Of a stretch of DNA of 39,946 nucleotides, positions 1 to 10,724 are shown piece after piece. The notes under the pieces are model-generated. The model did not search any database. It was not told the DNA's origin and saw only the letters and a list, made by a program, of their open reading frames with translations. Within the stretch, counting starts at the first letter, position 1. Every line of letters begins with the position of its first letter. The translations under genes were made by a program, and so were the position numbers. This DNA is from Arenimonas sp. (GTDB lineage: Bacteria; Pseudomonadota; Gammaproteobacteria; Xanthomonadales; Xanthomonadaceae): NCBI GenBank assembly GCA_026398695.1, contig JAPLSJ010000070.1, positions 1 to 39,946 on the forward strand, in the 5' to 3' direction.

Positions 1-367
1 GCTGGTCGTTGATGAAAACCGTTCCCTTCGTCAGCGCCACGCGATCGCCGGCCACGGCCACCACCCGGCTGATGAAGGGCGTGTCGTCGGGCTGGCCAGG
101 GGGAACGAAGACGATGACGTCGCCACGCCCGGGCGCGGACCGCAGATATGCCTTCGAATCCAACAGCACCACGTCGCCTGGCACCAGCGTGGGCGCCATG
201 GACACCGACGACGTGCGGTACACCATGTAGCCGAGCAGCCGCGCGCGAACGTCCCAGGACGCGGTGCCCAGCGGGTTGATGAAGTACGCGGCAACCACCG
301 CCAGCAGCAGAGTCGCGACGCCGCCCGCCAACCACCAGGCCAGAACGCGGGAGGAACGCCCGGCCAC
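1..367 (-). CDS. S26-family signal peptidase-like protein (C-terminus beyond window)
   Basis: Membrane-anchored member of the signal peptidase I (LepB/TraF) family, which cleaves exported precursors on the outer face of the inner membrane. I read a GTG start at 365-367, three bases after the stop of the upstream secreted-protein gene; a TTG two codons earlier is the alternative. One membrane segment spans about residues 7-27. Box B follows with the nucleophile Ser56 in S-M-A-P-T-L, then the box C-like motifs G-D-V-V and R-G-D-V-I-V-F, then box D F-I-S-R-V-V-A-V-A-G-D. In classical type I peptidases the residue before that Arg is the general-base Lys; here codon 100 is AGC (Ser). The last conserved box lies outside the window, so activity cannot be judged fully. 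Family assignment is firm; a classical Ser/Lys mechanism is not. Confidence 0.8.
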   Translation of the reverse strand, partial: MAGRSSRVLAWWLAGGVATLLLAVVAAYFINPLGTASWDVRARLLGYMVYRTSSVSMAPTLVPGDVVLLDSKAYLRSAPGRGDVIVFVPPGQPDDTPFISRVVAVAGDRVALTKGTVFINDQ

Positions 368-369
368 GA

Positions 370-906
370 TCAATCCACCAGGGTGAACTTGGCTTCCAGC
401 GGCAGCGTCACGCGGCGGCCGCCGTCGCGCAGGGTCACGCTGACCGTCCAGGGGCCGGCGAGGTCCGCGGGCTCGGCGGTGAACTTCACCACCGGCGCCG
501 ACAGGTAGGTGTGGTGTTCGTCGCCCAGTGCCGGGCCCTGGTAGCACACGAGGTTCTTCTGGTCGGCCGAGACCGAGCCATCGGGACGCAGCACGCGGAT
601 GTCGCAGCGCACGTCGGCCTTGCGCGCCGCGTCGAGCCTGGGGTTGGCGAAGAACACCAGCACGGCCAGCTGGCCGCCGCGGCGGACTTCAGTGGCCCCG
701 GCGATGGCGGGTGCGCCTTCGGCCGGGTTGGCCCACTTCATCGCCCAGTCGCGGTCGGCCGTGATCACCAGGGCGCCCGAGAAGCCGCGCTTGGCCTGGC
801 GGGAGGCCGTGTCGGGCAATGGCTGGCCGTCGGGGCCCGACCACAGGTCGTTGGCGGATGCGGGCAGGGACAGGCACAGCGTGAGGAGCAGGGCGAGGCA
901 TTTCAT
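370..906 (-). CDS. Secreted protein of unknown function (178 aa)
   Basis: I do not recognise the family. The product starts with a clear Sec signal peptide (M-K-C, then a Leu-rich core, then L-P-A-S-A-N, cleavage expected near residue 19), so it should be periplasmic or exported. The mature part has no membrane segment. It is rich in short alternating hydrophobic stretches and ends in W-T-V-S-V-T-L-R-D-G-G-R-R-V-T-L-P-L-E-A-K-F-T-L, which looks like paired beta strands of an Ig-like sandwich. Two cysteines near residues 105-125 (D-V-R-C-D and L-V-C-Y) could form a disulfide. The ATG at 904-906 has an AAGGAA ribosome site about seven bases upstream. The gene follows yhhQ by 20 bases and is almost touching the S26 peptidase gene, which suggests co-transcription and possibly a functional pair (inference). 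Confidence 0.75.
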   Translation of the reverse strand: MKCLALLLTLCLSLPASANDLWSGPDGQPLPDTASRQAKRGFSGALVITADRDWAMKWANPAEGAPAIAGATEVRRGGQLAVLVFFANPRLDAARKADVRCDIRVLRPDGSVSADQKNLVCYQGPALGDEHHTYLSAPVVKFTAEPADLAGPWTVSVTLRDGGRRVTLPLEAKFTLVD

Positions 907-926
907 GCGGCGTTCCTTGGCGAAGG

Positions 927-1691
927 TCAATCGCGGGCGGCGGCCGAGCGCAGCTGCGCGGCCTGGCTGGCGCCGAGGTAGGCGGTGATGCTGCGGCGCA
1001 CCAGGTACAGCAGCGGGATCAGCGCGATGGCGGCCAGCATCTTGTAGGCGTAGTTGAGCGTGCCCACGGCCAGGAACAGATCGATGGACCATTTCTGCGG
1101 GCCCAGCACGAAGGCGATGTAGAGCACCACGAAGCTGTCCACCAGCTGCGACACCGCCGTGGAGCCGGTGGCGCGCAGCCACACCAGGCGCTCGCCGGTG
1201 GCGTGGCGGATGCGGTGGAACACGCTCACGTCGATCAGCTGGCCCACCAGGAAGGCCACCAGCGAGCCGCCGATGGTCCACAAGCCCTGGCCAAACACGG
1301 CAGCGAACGCCTTCTGGTAATCGGGCACGCCCTGGTCGGCGGCCACGCCCACCCACCAGCCGGCGGGCGCCAGCGCAATGGCCAGGTAGGCGAACACGAA
1401 CCCGTAGACGATCACGCCCACGGCCAGCCAGCTGATGAAGCGCACGCCGCGCTTGCCGTAGAACTCGTTGACGATGTCGGTCATCACGAAAACGATCGGC
1501 CACAGCAGCGTACCGGCGGTGAAATTGAGCGAGCCGGTCTGGCCGAACAGGTTCCACTCGAAGGGCAGCAGGCCCAGCGTGTCCTCGAGCGCGAAGATCT
1601 TCACGCCGATGAACTCGGCCAGCAGCGCATTGCTGACGAAGAACACCGCCAGCACCAGGAACAGCCGGTTGGCCCGTTCGTGGCTGGTCAC
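927..1691 (-). CDS. yhhQ: Queuosine precursor transporter, YhhQ/VUT family
   Basis: Integral inner-membrane protein of the vitamin-uptake-like (VUT/ECF S-component-like) family. E. coli YhhQ imports the queuosine precursors preQ0 and preQ1 for tRNA modification. The 254-residue product has about six hydrophobic helices and the family-typical stretches F-V-M-T-D-I-V-N-E-F-Y-G, G-Q-L-I-D-V-S-V-F and Q-L-V-D-S-F-V-V-L. I chose the GTG start at 1689-1691 because it overlaps the stop of the upstream DUF502 gene as GTGA, a common coupling arrangement, and the protein begins M-T-S-H-E-R-A-N-R-L-F as in relatives. The C-terminal tail after the last helix is Arg/Ala-rich and somewhat longer than in E. 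coli. No queuosine biosynthesis genes are nearby, so the substrate is assigned by family only. Confidence 0.88.
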   Translation of the reverse strand: MTSHERANRLFLVLAVFFVSNALLAEFIGVKIFALEDTLGLLPFEWNLFGQTGSLNFTAGTLLWPIVFVMTDIVNEFYGKRGVRFISWLAVGVIVYGFVFAYLAIALAPAGWWVGVAADQGVPDYQKAFAAVFGQGLWTIGGSLVAFLVGQLIDVSVFHRIRHATGERLVWLRATGSTAVSQLVDSFVVLYIAFVLGPQKWSIDLFLAVGTLNYAYKMLAAIALIPLLYLVRRSITAYLGASQAAQLRSAAARD

Positions 1692-2338
1692 GTGCTGGCG
1701 CCAGGGCGGTCGAAGGGAATCGAATCCGGGCTCACTGCGCCGCCGGAGATGATGAAGGCCATGGCCTCGTCCACGGTCCAGTCGGTGGGCGTGAGCTTTT
1801 CCACCGGCACGATTTCCAGGTAGCCCGAGGTGGGGTTGGGCGTGGTGGGCACGTAGACGGCGGCGAGTTCGCGGCCGGTGCCTTCTTCGCGCATCACGCG
1901 GGTGACGAAGCCGATGCACTTCATCTCGCGGTGCGGGAAATCGATCAGCACCACGCGCTGGGTGCCGTCGGGCTTGGTCTGCAGCAGGTCGAGCAGCTTG
2001 CGCGCGCTGCCGTACACGGTCTTGAGCAGCGGGATGCGTGCAATCAGGCCCTCCACCCAGGCCAGCAGGCGCTGGCCCACCACGCGCCGGGCCAGCGCGC
2101 CCACGCCCACGATGACCGCGATGGTGGCCACCACCGCGATGGCCGACTGCGTGAAGGGATCGTCCAGCCAGCCCAGCATTTCCGGGTGTGCGCCCGCCAG
2201 CTGCACCGACAGCGGCCCGACCACCGGCTGGCTGATGCCCGACAGCATGCCCAGCACGAACTTGAACACGATCCAGACCAGCCAGATCGGCAGCAGGGTG
2301 AGCAGGCCGGTGAAGAAGTACGCGCGGAGTCTTCGCAT
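1688..2338 (-). CDS. DUF502 family membrane protein
   Basis: Conserved inner-membrane protein of the DUF502 (COG2928) family with no established molecular function. The N-terminus M-R-R-L-R-A-Y-F-F-T-G-L-L-T-L-L-P-I-W is the family hallmark, followed by a first membrane helix (about residues 8-30) and a second around the stretch A-I-A-V-V-A-T-I-A-V-I-V-G. The soluble C-terminal half carries the typical V-L-I-D-F-P-H-R, I-G-F-V-T-R and Y-V-P-T-T-P-N-P-T-S-G motifs. I prefer the ATG at 2336-2338; an in-frame TTG at 2356 would add six residues. Length (216 aa) is normal for the family. It lies 18 bases after the kinase gene and overlaps yhhQ by four, so the three are probably one transcript. Confidence 0.88.
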   Translation of the reverse strand: MRRLRAYFFTGLLTLLPIWLVWIVFKFVLGMLSGISQPVVGPLSVQLAGAHPEMLGWLDDPFTQSAIAVVATIAVIVGVGALARRVVGQRLLAWVEGLIARIPLLKTVYGSARKLLDLLQTKPDGTQRVVLIDFPHREMKCIGFVTRVMREEGTGRELAAVYVPTTPNPTSGYLEIVPVEKLTPTDWTVDEAMAFIISGGAVSPDSIPFDRPGAST

Positions 2339-2356
2339 GCCGCGATTGTAGGGCAA

Positions 2357-4630
2357 CTAGCGCGCGCCGAGCTCGCTCGCGTTGACGGTGCGCACCAGGC
2401 GGAAGCCGATGTCGTCGAAGCCGGTGTCGGCGTCGAAATCGTCGGCCTGCCCGGCATTGGCGCGCGCCGGCGGGTCGCGCCAGCCGGTGCCGGCCACGAG
2501 CCGCCGCTGGCAGCCGCGGGCGCAGTCGGAAAGCCACTCGCGGGCATTGCCGCGCACGCCGGTCAGGCCGATGCCGCTGGCCGGGCCCTGGGTGGCGGCG
2601 ACGGTGCCTTCGCTGCCGCAGGCGATGCGACCGTCGCTGCAGGCATTGCCGCTGCCGCGTCCGGCGGCCAGCGGGTTCCATTCGCCGCGCGTGGGCAGGC
2701 GGTACTCGGTGCCAGTGCGGCGGCTGAGCCACTGGGCGTAGGCGCGCGCGTCGTCGTAGCTCACGCACACCACGGGGTGGTTGCCGCCCTGGTTGAAGCC
2801 CGGGTTGTCCCAGGTGCGCTTCTTGAGTGTGATCGGCGCCAGGCGATTGCGGCAGCGCGAAGCGGGGCGGCCGGTGCCGGAGGCGAACGCGGCGTATTCG
2901 CTGCGCGTGACCTCCGAGCGCATCGCGGCGAGGCCGGCGCGGTCGCCGCGCGGCACCGTGGCCAGCACCATCGCGGCGCCGGTGTCCTTCATCGGTTCGC
3001 CGGCCTTGGGCAGGGCAATGGCCTGCGACCACGCGGGTTCGAGCGACTGCGACGGTACTTCCAGCGCGGTGGCCAGCGCCTTGGTGCGGTCCACGGCCTG
3101 CGCATCGAGCGCCTTCAGGCCCGCCTGCAGGCGCTTGAGCAGGGCCGGCGGCAGCGAGGTGCGCAGTGCGACCCAGGGCTTGCCCTGTTCGCGCTTGAGT
3201 TCGGTCACGAACGGCGCGATGCGCTCGTAGTTCTCACGCGCCTCGTCGTCCTTGCCGGCGACCACGGCGTCGCCGATGCGGCTGGCGTAGAAGGCCACCA
3301 CTTCGTCGGCCAGGCGCGGCAGCGCGGGTTCGCGCGGGGCCAGGGCACGCGCTTCGCGCAGCGACTGCATGGCGTTGTCGCCGGGCGGCAGGCTCAGCCG
3401 CTGGCGATCGATCTGGCGGCGCGCCGCCGCGAGTTCGCGTGCGCCGATGCGGGTGGGGTCGTAGTCCAGCGGCACCACGGACACCTCGGCGGTCACCTGC
3501 GCGAACGGCACGGGCAACAGGCCCGGCGCCGGGGCCTGCGCGGCGTTGGCCAGCGCCGCGTCCACCGGCGCGGCCGCGGGTTCGACCGGAGCGTCGGCGG
3601 CCGGCGCGCTGTCCTGCACCGTGAAGAAGTCGGACTCGGGTTCGGCGGGGCGGTCGCGCTGGAGCCAGGCCACGGCCACCACCACCAGCGCAACGCCGGC
3701 CAGCGCGCTCACCATCGGCTTCCAGCGCGCGCTGAAGAAGGCGCCGACCTTGCCCATGTCCACCATCGGCTCCACGGGCTTGCCGCTGGCGATCTGGTTG
3801 AGCGCGCCCAGCATCTGCTGGGCGTTGCGGTAGCGGTTGTCCGGCGACTTGGCCATCGCGCGGTCGAGGAAGGGCTGCCAGTGCTTCTTCTCGGGCGGCA
3901 GGCGCGGCACCGGGTCCTGCGCATGCATCAGGGCCAGGGCCAGCGGGTCGGAGGCCTGGTAGGGCAGGCGGCCCATCAGCAGTTCGTAGGCCAGCACGCC
4001 CACGCTGTAGAGGTCGGCGCGGCCGTCCACCACTTCGCCGCGGGCCTGTTCGGGCGCCATGTAGCCGCCGCTGCCCACGGCCAGTCCCGCGGTGGTGATG
4101 CGGGTCTGGTCGCGCTTGCTCAGCGCGATGCCGAAGTCGGTGAGCAGCGGCCGGTCGGCGTTGTCGAACAATACGTTCTCGGCCTTGACGTCGCGGTGCA
4201 CGATGCCGCGCGCGTGGGCGTATTCGAGCGCCGACAGCAGCGAACGCAGCACCTCGATGGCGCGGTCTTCGTCCTGGGTGAAATCGCGCTGGCCCAGGTG
4301 GCCCTTGGCCAGGTAGGGCAGCACGTAATAAAGGAGGCCCTGGCGGGTGCGACCGACCTCGTGGATGCCGACGATGCAGGGGTGCTCGAGCTTGGCGATG
4401 GTGCGCGCCTCGTGCTCGAAGCGCTGCTTGCTGATTTCGTCGGTGAGCGCGGCGGGGGACATGACCTTCACCGCCACCTGGCGGTCCAACGATTCCTGCA
4501 CGCCCAGGTACACCTGGGACATGCCGCCCTTGCCGATCCGGCGCAGCACGCGATAGCCCGGGATCTCCGGCATGTAGCTGGAGAGCAGCGCGGTCAGCTC
4601 CTCTGGGGAAAGCTCTTCTTCCTGCTGCAT
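2357..4630 (-). CDS. Membrane Ser/Thr protein kinase with C-terminal SUMF/FGE-like domain
   Basis: Receptor-like bacterial (PknB-type) kinase of 757 residues. The cytoplasmic kinase domain runs about residues 26-285: glycine loop G33-K-G-G36, catalytic Lys55 in V-A-V-K, H145-R-D147 with V-K-A-E-N, D165-F-G167 and A192-P-E194. A single membrane helix lies near residues 305-323, followed by a Pro/Ala/Glu-rich linker and a helical region. The last ~170 residues form a formylglycine-generating-enzyme (SUMF1)-like domain, recognised by V-V-C-V-S-Y-D-D-A-R-A-Y-A-Q-W-L, R-L-P-T-R-G-E-W, G-N-A-R-E-W-L and the final D-I-G-F-R-L-V. I see no cysteine at the usual catalytic positions near the C-terminus, so I read it as a sensor or binding domain in the periplasm with disulfides (inference). 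The ATG at 4628-4630 starts M-Q-Q-E-E-E; a 25-residue upstream extension looks non-coding. Confidence 0.88.
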   Translation of the reverse strand: MQQEEELSPEELTALLSSYMPEIPGYRVLRRIGKGGMSQVYLGVQESLDRQVAVKVMSPAALTDEISKQRFEHEARTIAKLEHPCIVGIHEVGRTRQGLLYYVLPYLAKGHLGQRDFTQDEDRAIEVLRSLLSALEYAHARGIVHRDVKAENVLFDNADRPLLTDFGIALSKRDQTRITTAGLAVGSGGYMAPEQARGEVVDGRADLYSVGVLAYELLMGRLPYQASDPLALALMHAQDPVPRLPPEKKHWQPFLDRAMAKSPDNRYRNAQQMLGALNQIASGKPVEPMVDMGKVGAFFSARWKPMVSALAGVALVVVAVAWLQRDRPAEPESDFFTVQDSAPAADAPVEPAAAPVDAALANAAQAPAPGLLPVPFAQVTAEVSVVPLDYDPTRIGARELAAARRQIDRQRLSLPPGDNAMQSLREARALAPREPALPRLADEVVAFYASRIGDAVVAGKDDEARENYERIAPFVTELKREQGKPWVALRTSLPPALLKRLQAGLKALDAQAVDRTKALATALEVPSQSLEPAWSQAIALPKAGEPMKDTGAAMVLATVPRGDRAGLAAMRSEVTRSEYAAFASGTGRPASRCRNRLAPITLKKRTWDNPGFNQGGNHPVVCVSYDDARAYAQWLSRRTGTEYRLPTRGEWNPLAAGRGSGNACSDGRIACGSEGTVAATQGPASGIGLTGVRGNAREWLSDCARGCQRRLVAGTGWRDPPARANAGQADDFDADTGFDDIGFRLVRTVNASELGAR

Positions 4631-4668
4631 GGCGCGAGGGTCTGGCGGGGCGGGGGGCCGGGCTGTCC

Positions 4669-4696
4669 AGCATACGTCAGCGCGCGGGGCTGGCAA
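4669..4696 (-). promoter_or_regulatory. Putative sigma-70 promoter for the kinase operon
   Basis: Minus-strand hexamers TTGCCA (4696-4691, five of six consensus bases) and TATGCT (4674-4669) are separated by 16 bases. The expected transcription start near 4662 leaves a leader of about 30 bases before the kinase ATG. This is the best promoter-like pair in the 123-base gap. Confidence 0.5.
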
Positions 4697-4708
4697 CCCA
4701 CCCATGAA

Positions 4709-4728
4709 AGCGTGACGCAGTTCACGCT
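4709..4728 (-). promoter_or_regulatory. CRP/Clp-type operator candidate
   Basis: A perfect dyad AGCGTGA-N6-TCACGCT contains the GTGA-N6-TCAC core recognised by CRP/FNR-superfamily regulators, including Clp of Xanthomonadales. Its centre (4718.5) is about 25 bases upstream of the centre of the proposed -35 hexamer of the kinase promoter. The site sits in the gap after the DUF4442 gene, so the kinase operon is the only sensible target. Binding is inferred from the motif only. Confidence 0.45.
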
Positions 4729-4753
4729 CCGCCCGCCGCCCAGGGAGGCCGGG

Positions 4754-5206
4754 TCAGGGGGAGGGGCGCTTCTTGCGCACGTAGACCTGCTTGCGCACCT
4801 GCGCCACGACGTCTCCGGCCGGGTCGGTCACGTCCATCTCGAACCAGTGCAGCACCTTCTCGCCGCCTTCGGCGGCGGCGCGCAGCTGCTCGACCACGGC
4901 GTCCTGCAGCCGGAACTCGGCCACCACGGTGCCACGGCCCGGCTTGACGAAGCGGATCTCGGCCGCCTGGTCCCAGACCAGGTAACCGGGGCCGATGCGC
5001 TGCATCAGCATGATCATCCAGAACGGATCGGTCATCGCGAACAGGCTGCCGCCGAAGTGCGTGCCGACGTAGTTGCGGTTGTACCAGCGCTGCCGCAACT
5101 CCACCCGCGCGTGGCGGTAGTCGTCGGAAATGTGCGACACGCGCATGCCCGAGAACAGGAACGGCGGCCAGAAATTGAGCCAGAGGCGGAGGCGGGAGGC
5201 TTTCAT
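4754..5206 (-). CDS. DUF4442 (hotdog-fold thioesterase-like) protein
   Basis: Small soluble protein (150 aa) of the DUF4442/YiiD-C type, a hotdog-fold family related to acyl-CoA thioesterases. Visible family features are the N-terminal N-F-W-P-P-F-L-F-S-G, the central Y-V-G-T-H-F-G-G-S-L-F-A-M-T-D-P-F-W helix segment, the stretch V-W-D-Q-A-A-E-I-R-F-V-K-P-G-R-G-T-V, and a Lys/Arg-rich C-terminal strand. The real substrate is unknown; relatives are usually annotated only as putative thioesterases. The ATG at 5204-5206 lies seven bases downstream of the cnoX stop, so it is likely translated from the cnoX message. Confidence 0.85.
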   Translation of the reverse strand: MKASRLRLWLNFWPPFLFSGMRVSHISDDYRHARVELRQRWYNRNYVGTHFGGSLFAMTDPFWMIMLMQRIGPGYLVWDQAAEIRFVKPGRGTVVAEFRLQDAVVEQLRAAAEGGEKVLHWFEMDVTDPAGDVVAQVRKQVYVRKKRPSP

Positions 5207-5213
5207 CGACGGC

Positions 5214-6077
5214 TCAGAAGATCAGCGAGGCCATCTTGCGGCGGTAGGTGCCGACAAGATCTTCGTCCTCGACCACGCGGAAGGCGTCGATCAGGGCCTT
5301 GCGCGGCAGGCCGTCCTGGAAGGCGCGGTCGCGCCGCAGCATCTCCAGGAACTGGTCCATGCCCGCCGGCGCGTCGCCGGCCACGATCAGGTGCGCGCCC
5401 AGCAGGTGGCGTGCGCGCAGGTCGGCCGGGTCGGCGGCGATGGCGGCGGCCAGCGTGGCCGCGGGCGGGGCGTTGGTGAGCAGGGCCGCGAAGCCCAGGC
5501 GCGCACGGCCGCGCAGGGCGCGGTCGTCCTGGGCCAGGTTGGCGGGCAGGGCGTCGAGCAGGGCCTCGGCTTCGGCCACCGCGCCGGTCCTGAGCAGGGC
5601 CAGGGCCAGGTCGAGCCGGGTTTCGTCCTTGTCCGGTTCGGCCAGCACGGCGGCGCGCAGGCGCACCACTTCCTCGTGCGGGTCCAGCGGGGCGTCGGCT
5701 TCGGGCGCGGCGGGCTCGACCTCGGCCACCGGCTGCACGCCGTGGTGGGTGAGGAACTCGCGCAGCTGGCCCTCGGGCAGCGCGCCGGGGAAGCCGTCGA
5801 CGATCTGGCCATCCTTCACCAGCATCACCGTGGGCACCGACTTGATCTGGAAATAGCCGGCCAGCTGCTGTTCCTTGTCCACGTCCACCTTGGCCAGCAG
5901 GAACCCGCCGTTGAATTCGGCGGCCAGCTTTTCCAGGACCGGGCCAAGCGTCTTGCAGGGCCCGCACCACGTGGCCCAGAAATCGACCAGCACCGGCACT
6001 TCCTTCGACTTGAGCAGCACCTCCTGTTCGAACTGGGGCAGGCTGGCGTCGAAAACGTGGGGGCTGGCGGCGGTCAT
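5214..6077 (-). CDS. cnoX: Thioredoxin/TPR co-chaperone CnoX (YbbN)
   Basis: Cytoplasmic holdase with a thioredoxin domain (about residues 8-112) and a C-terminal TPR-like helical domain. E. coli CnoX protects proteins from chlorine-type oxidation and hands clients to GroEL. The active site here is an intact W-C38-G-P-C41, unlike the E. coli protein, which lacks a CXXC. The Trx fold is confirmed by V-D-F-W-A-T and the cis-Pro segment S-V-P-T-V-M-L. The C-terminal half shows helical pairs (A-V-L-A-E-P-D-K-D-E-T-R-L-D-L-A) and ends with R-K-A-L-I-D-A-F-R-V-V and Y-R-R-K-M-A-S-L-I-F, as in the family. Start is the ATG at 6075-6077, giving 287 aa; upstream codons are low-complexity and contain the proposed promoter. 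Confidence 0.92.
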   Translation of the reverse strand: MTAASPHVFDASLPQFEQEVLLKSKEVPVLVDFWATWCGPCKTLGPVLEKLAAEFNGGFLLAKVDVDKEQQLAGYFQIKSVPTVMLVKDGQIVDGFPGALPEGQLREFLTHHGVQPVAEVEPAAPEADAPLDPHEEVVRLRAAVLAEPDKDETRLDLALALLRTGAVAEAEALLDALPANLAQDDRALRGRARLGFAALLTNAPPAATLAAAIAADPADLRARHLLGAHLIVAGDAPAGMDQFLEMLRRDRAFQDGLPRKALIDAFRVVEDEDLVGTYRRKMASLIF

Positions 6078-6108
6078 GGGCGGGTCCGGGCAAAAGGGGC
6101 TCGAGCCG

Positions 6109-6137
6109 GTTATGGGGCCGGCCCGGCGGGGTAACAA
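6109..6137 (-). promoter_or_regulatory. Putative promoter of cnoX
   Basis: Minus-strand TTGTTA (6137-6132) and CATAAC (6114-6109) are separated by exactly 17 bases, about 32 bases before the cnoX ATG. Each hexamer matches consensus at four of six positions, notable in such GC-rich DNA. Confidence 0.45.
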
Positions 6138-6142
6138 GTCGG

Positions 6143-6159
6143 GGCGCCGGGCAGGCGCC
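6143..6159 (-). terminator. Weak hairpin after the amidohydrolase gene
   Basis: GGCGCC repeated with a five-base loop forms a six-pair GC hairpin just after the amidohydrolase stop. There is no T-run, so it may only be a 3' stabilising stem; assignment as a terminator is weak. Confidence 0.25.
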
Positions 6160-6162
6160 GGC

Positions 6163-10219
<4,057 letters not shown>

Positions 10220-10220
<1 letters not shown>

Positions 10221-10717
10221 TGGCAATGCAGCGTCTCCTGGTCCTGGTTTGCCTGGTCGCGGTCCTCGCGGCCTGCGGTTTCCGTCCCCGCGCCTCGCTG
10301 GCGCTGGCCACCGACCTGGGGCCGGTGAAGGTGCAGTCGGCCGATCCCTACAGCCCGCTGGCGCAGGGCCTGTCCACGGCGCTGTCGCGCGCCGGCGCCC
10401 AGGCGGCGGTCGACGGCCAGCCCTCGGCCACGCTCAAGGTGGTGTCGGAATCGCTGGCCACCCGCCCGCTGGCGCTCGACGACCGCGCCCAGGTGCGCGA
10501 GTACGAAACGCGCTACGCGGTGAAGTTCGAACTGCTCGACGCCGCCGGCGCCGTGCAGGTGCCCGCGCAGGAAGTGGTGCTGACCCGCGAGTACACCTAC
10601 GACAGCGTCGCCTCCGCCGGCAGCCCGGCCGAGCAGGAATTGCTGCAGCGCGAACTGCGCCGCGACATGCAGGCGGCCATCCTGCGCCGGCTCGACGCGG
10701 TGCTGCGCGCGAAATAA
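10220..10717 (+). CDS. lptE: LPS-assembly lipoprotein LptE
   Basis: Outer-membrane lipoprotein that plugs the LptD barrel and helps insert lipopolysaccharide. The N-terminus is a lipoprotein signal: a hydrophobic run ending V-L-A-A-C-G, with the lipidated Cys directly followed by G-F-R-P-R, the sequence pattern of LptE/RlpB. The remainder shows the family's mixed alpha/beta pattern and the conserved Y-D-x-S segment (T-Y-D-S-V-A-S-A-G-S-P-A-E-Q-E-L-L), then a C-terminal helix with R-R-D-M-Q-A-A-I-L-R-R-L. The start ATG shares its A with the leuS stop (TAATG); an ATG two codons later is also possible. At 165 aa it is a little shorter than the E. coli protein. Confidence 0.92.
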
Positions 10718-10724
10718 CCCGCCC

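Noticed and set aside
370-1557. One long 395-codon reading frame joining yhhQ sequence to the secreted protein
   Set aside because: The upstream part is an out-of-frame reading of yhhQ; the ATG at 904-906 with a ribosome site and signal peptide is the real start.
1931-5479. A plus-strand open frame of more than 1,100 codons, with similar long frames antisense to leuS, yhdP, dnaE and bamA
   Set aside because: They mirror codon bias of strongly recognised genes on the opposite strand in GC-rich DNA, have low-complexity His/Gln/Gly/Arg-rich products and no domain.
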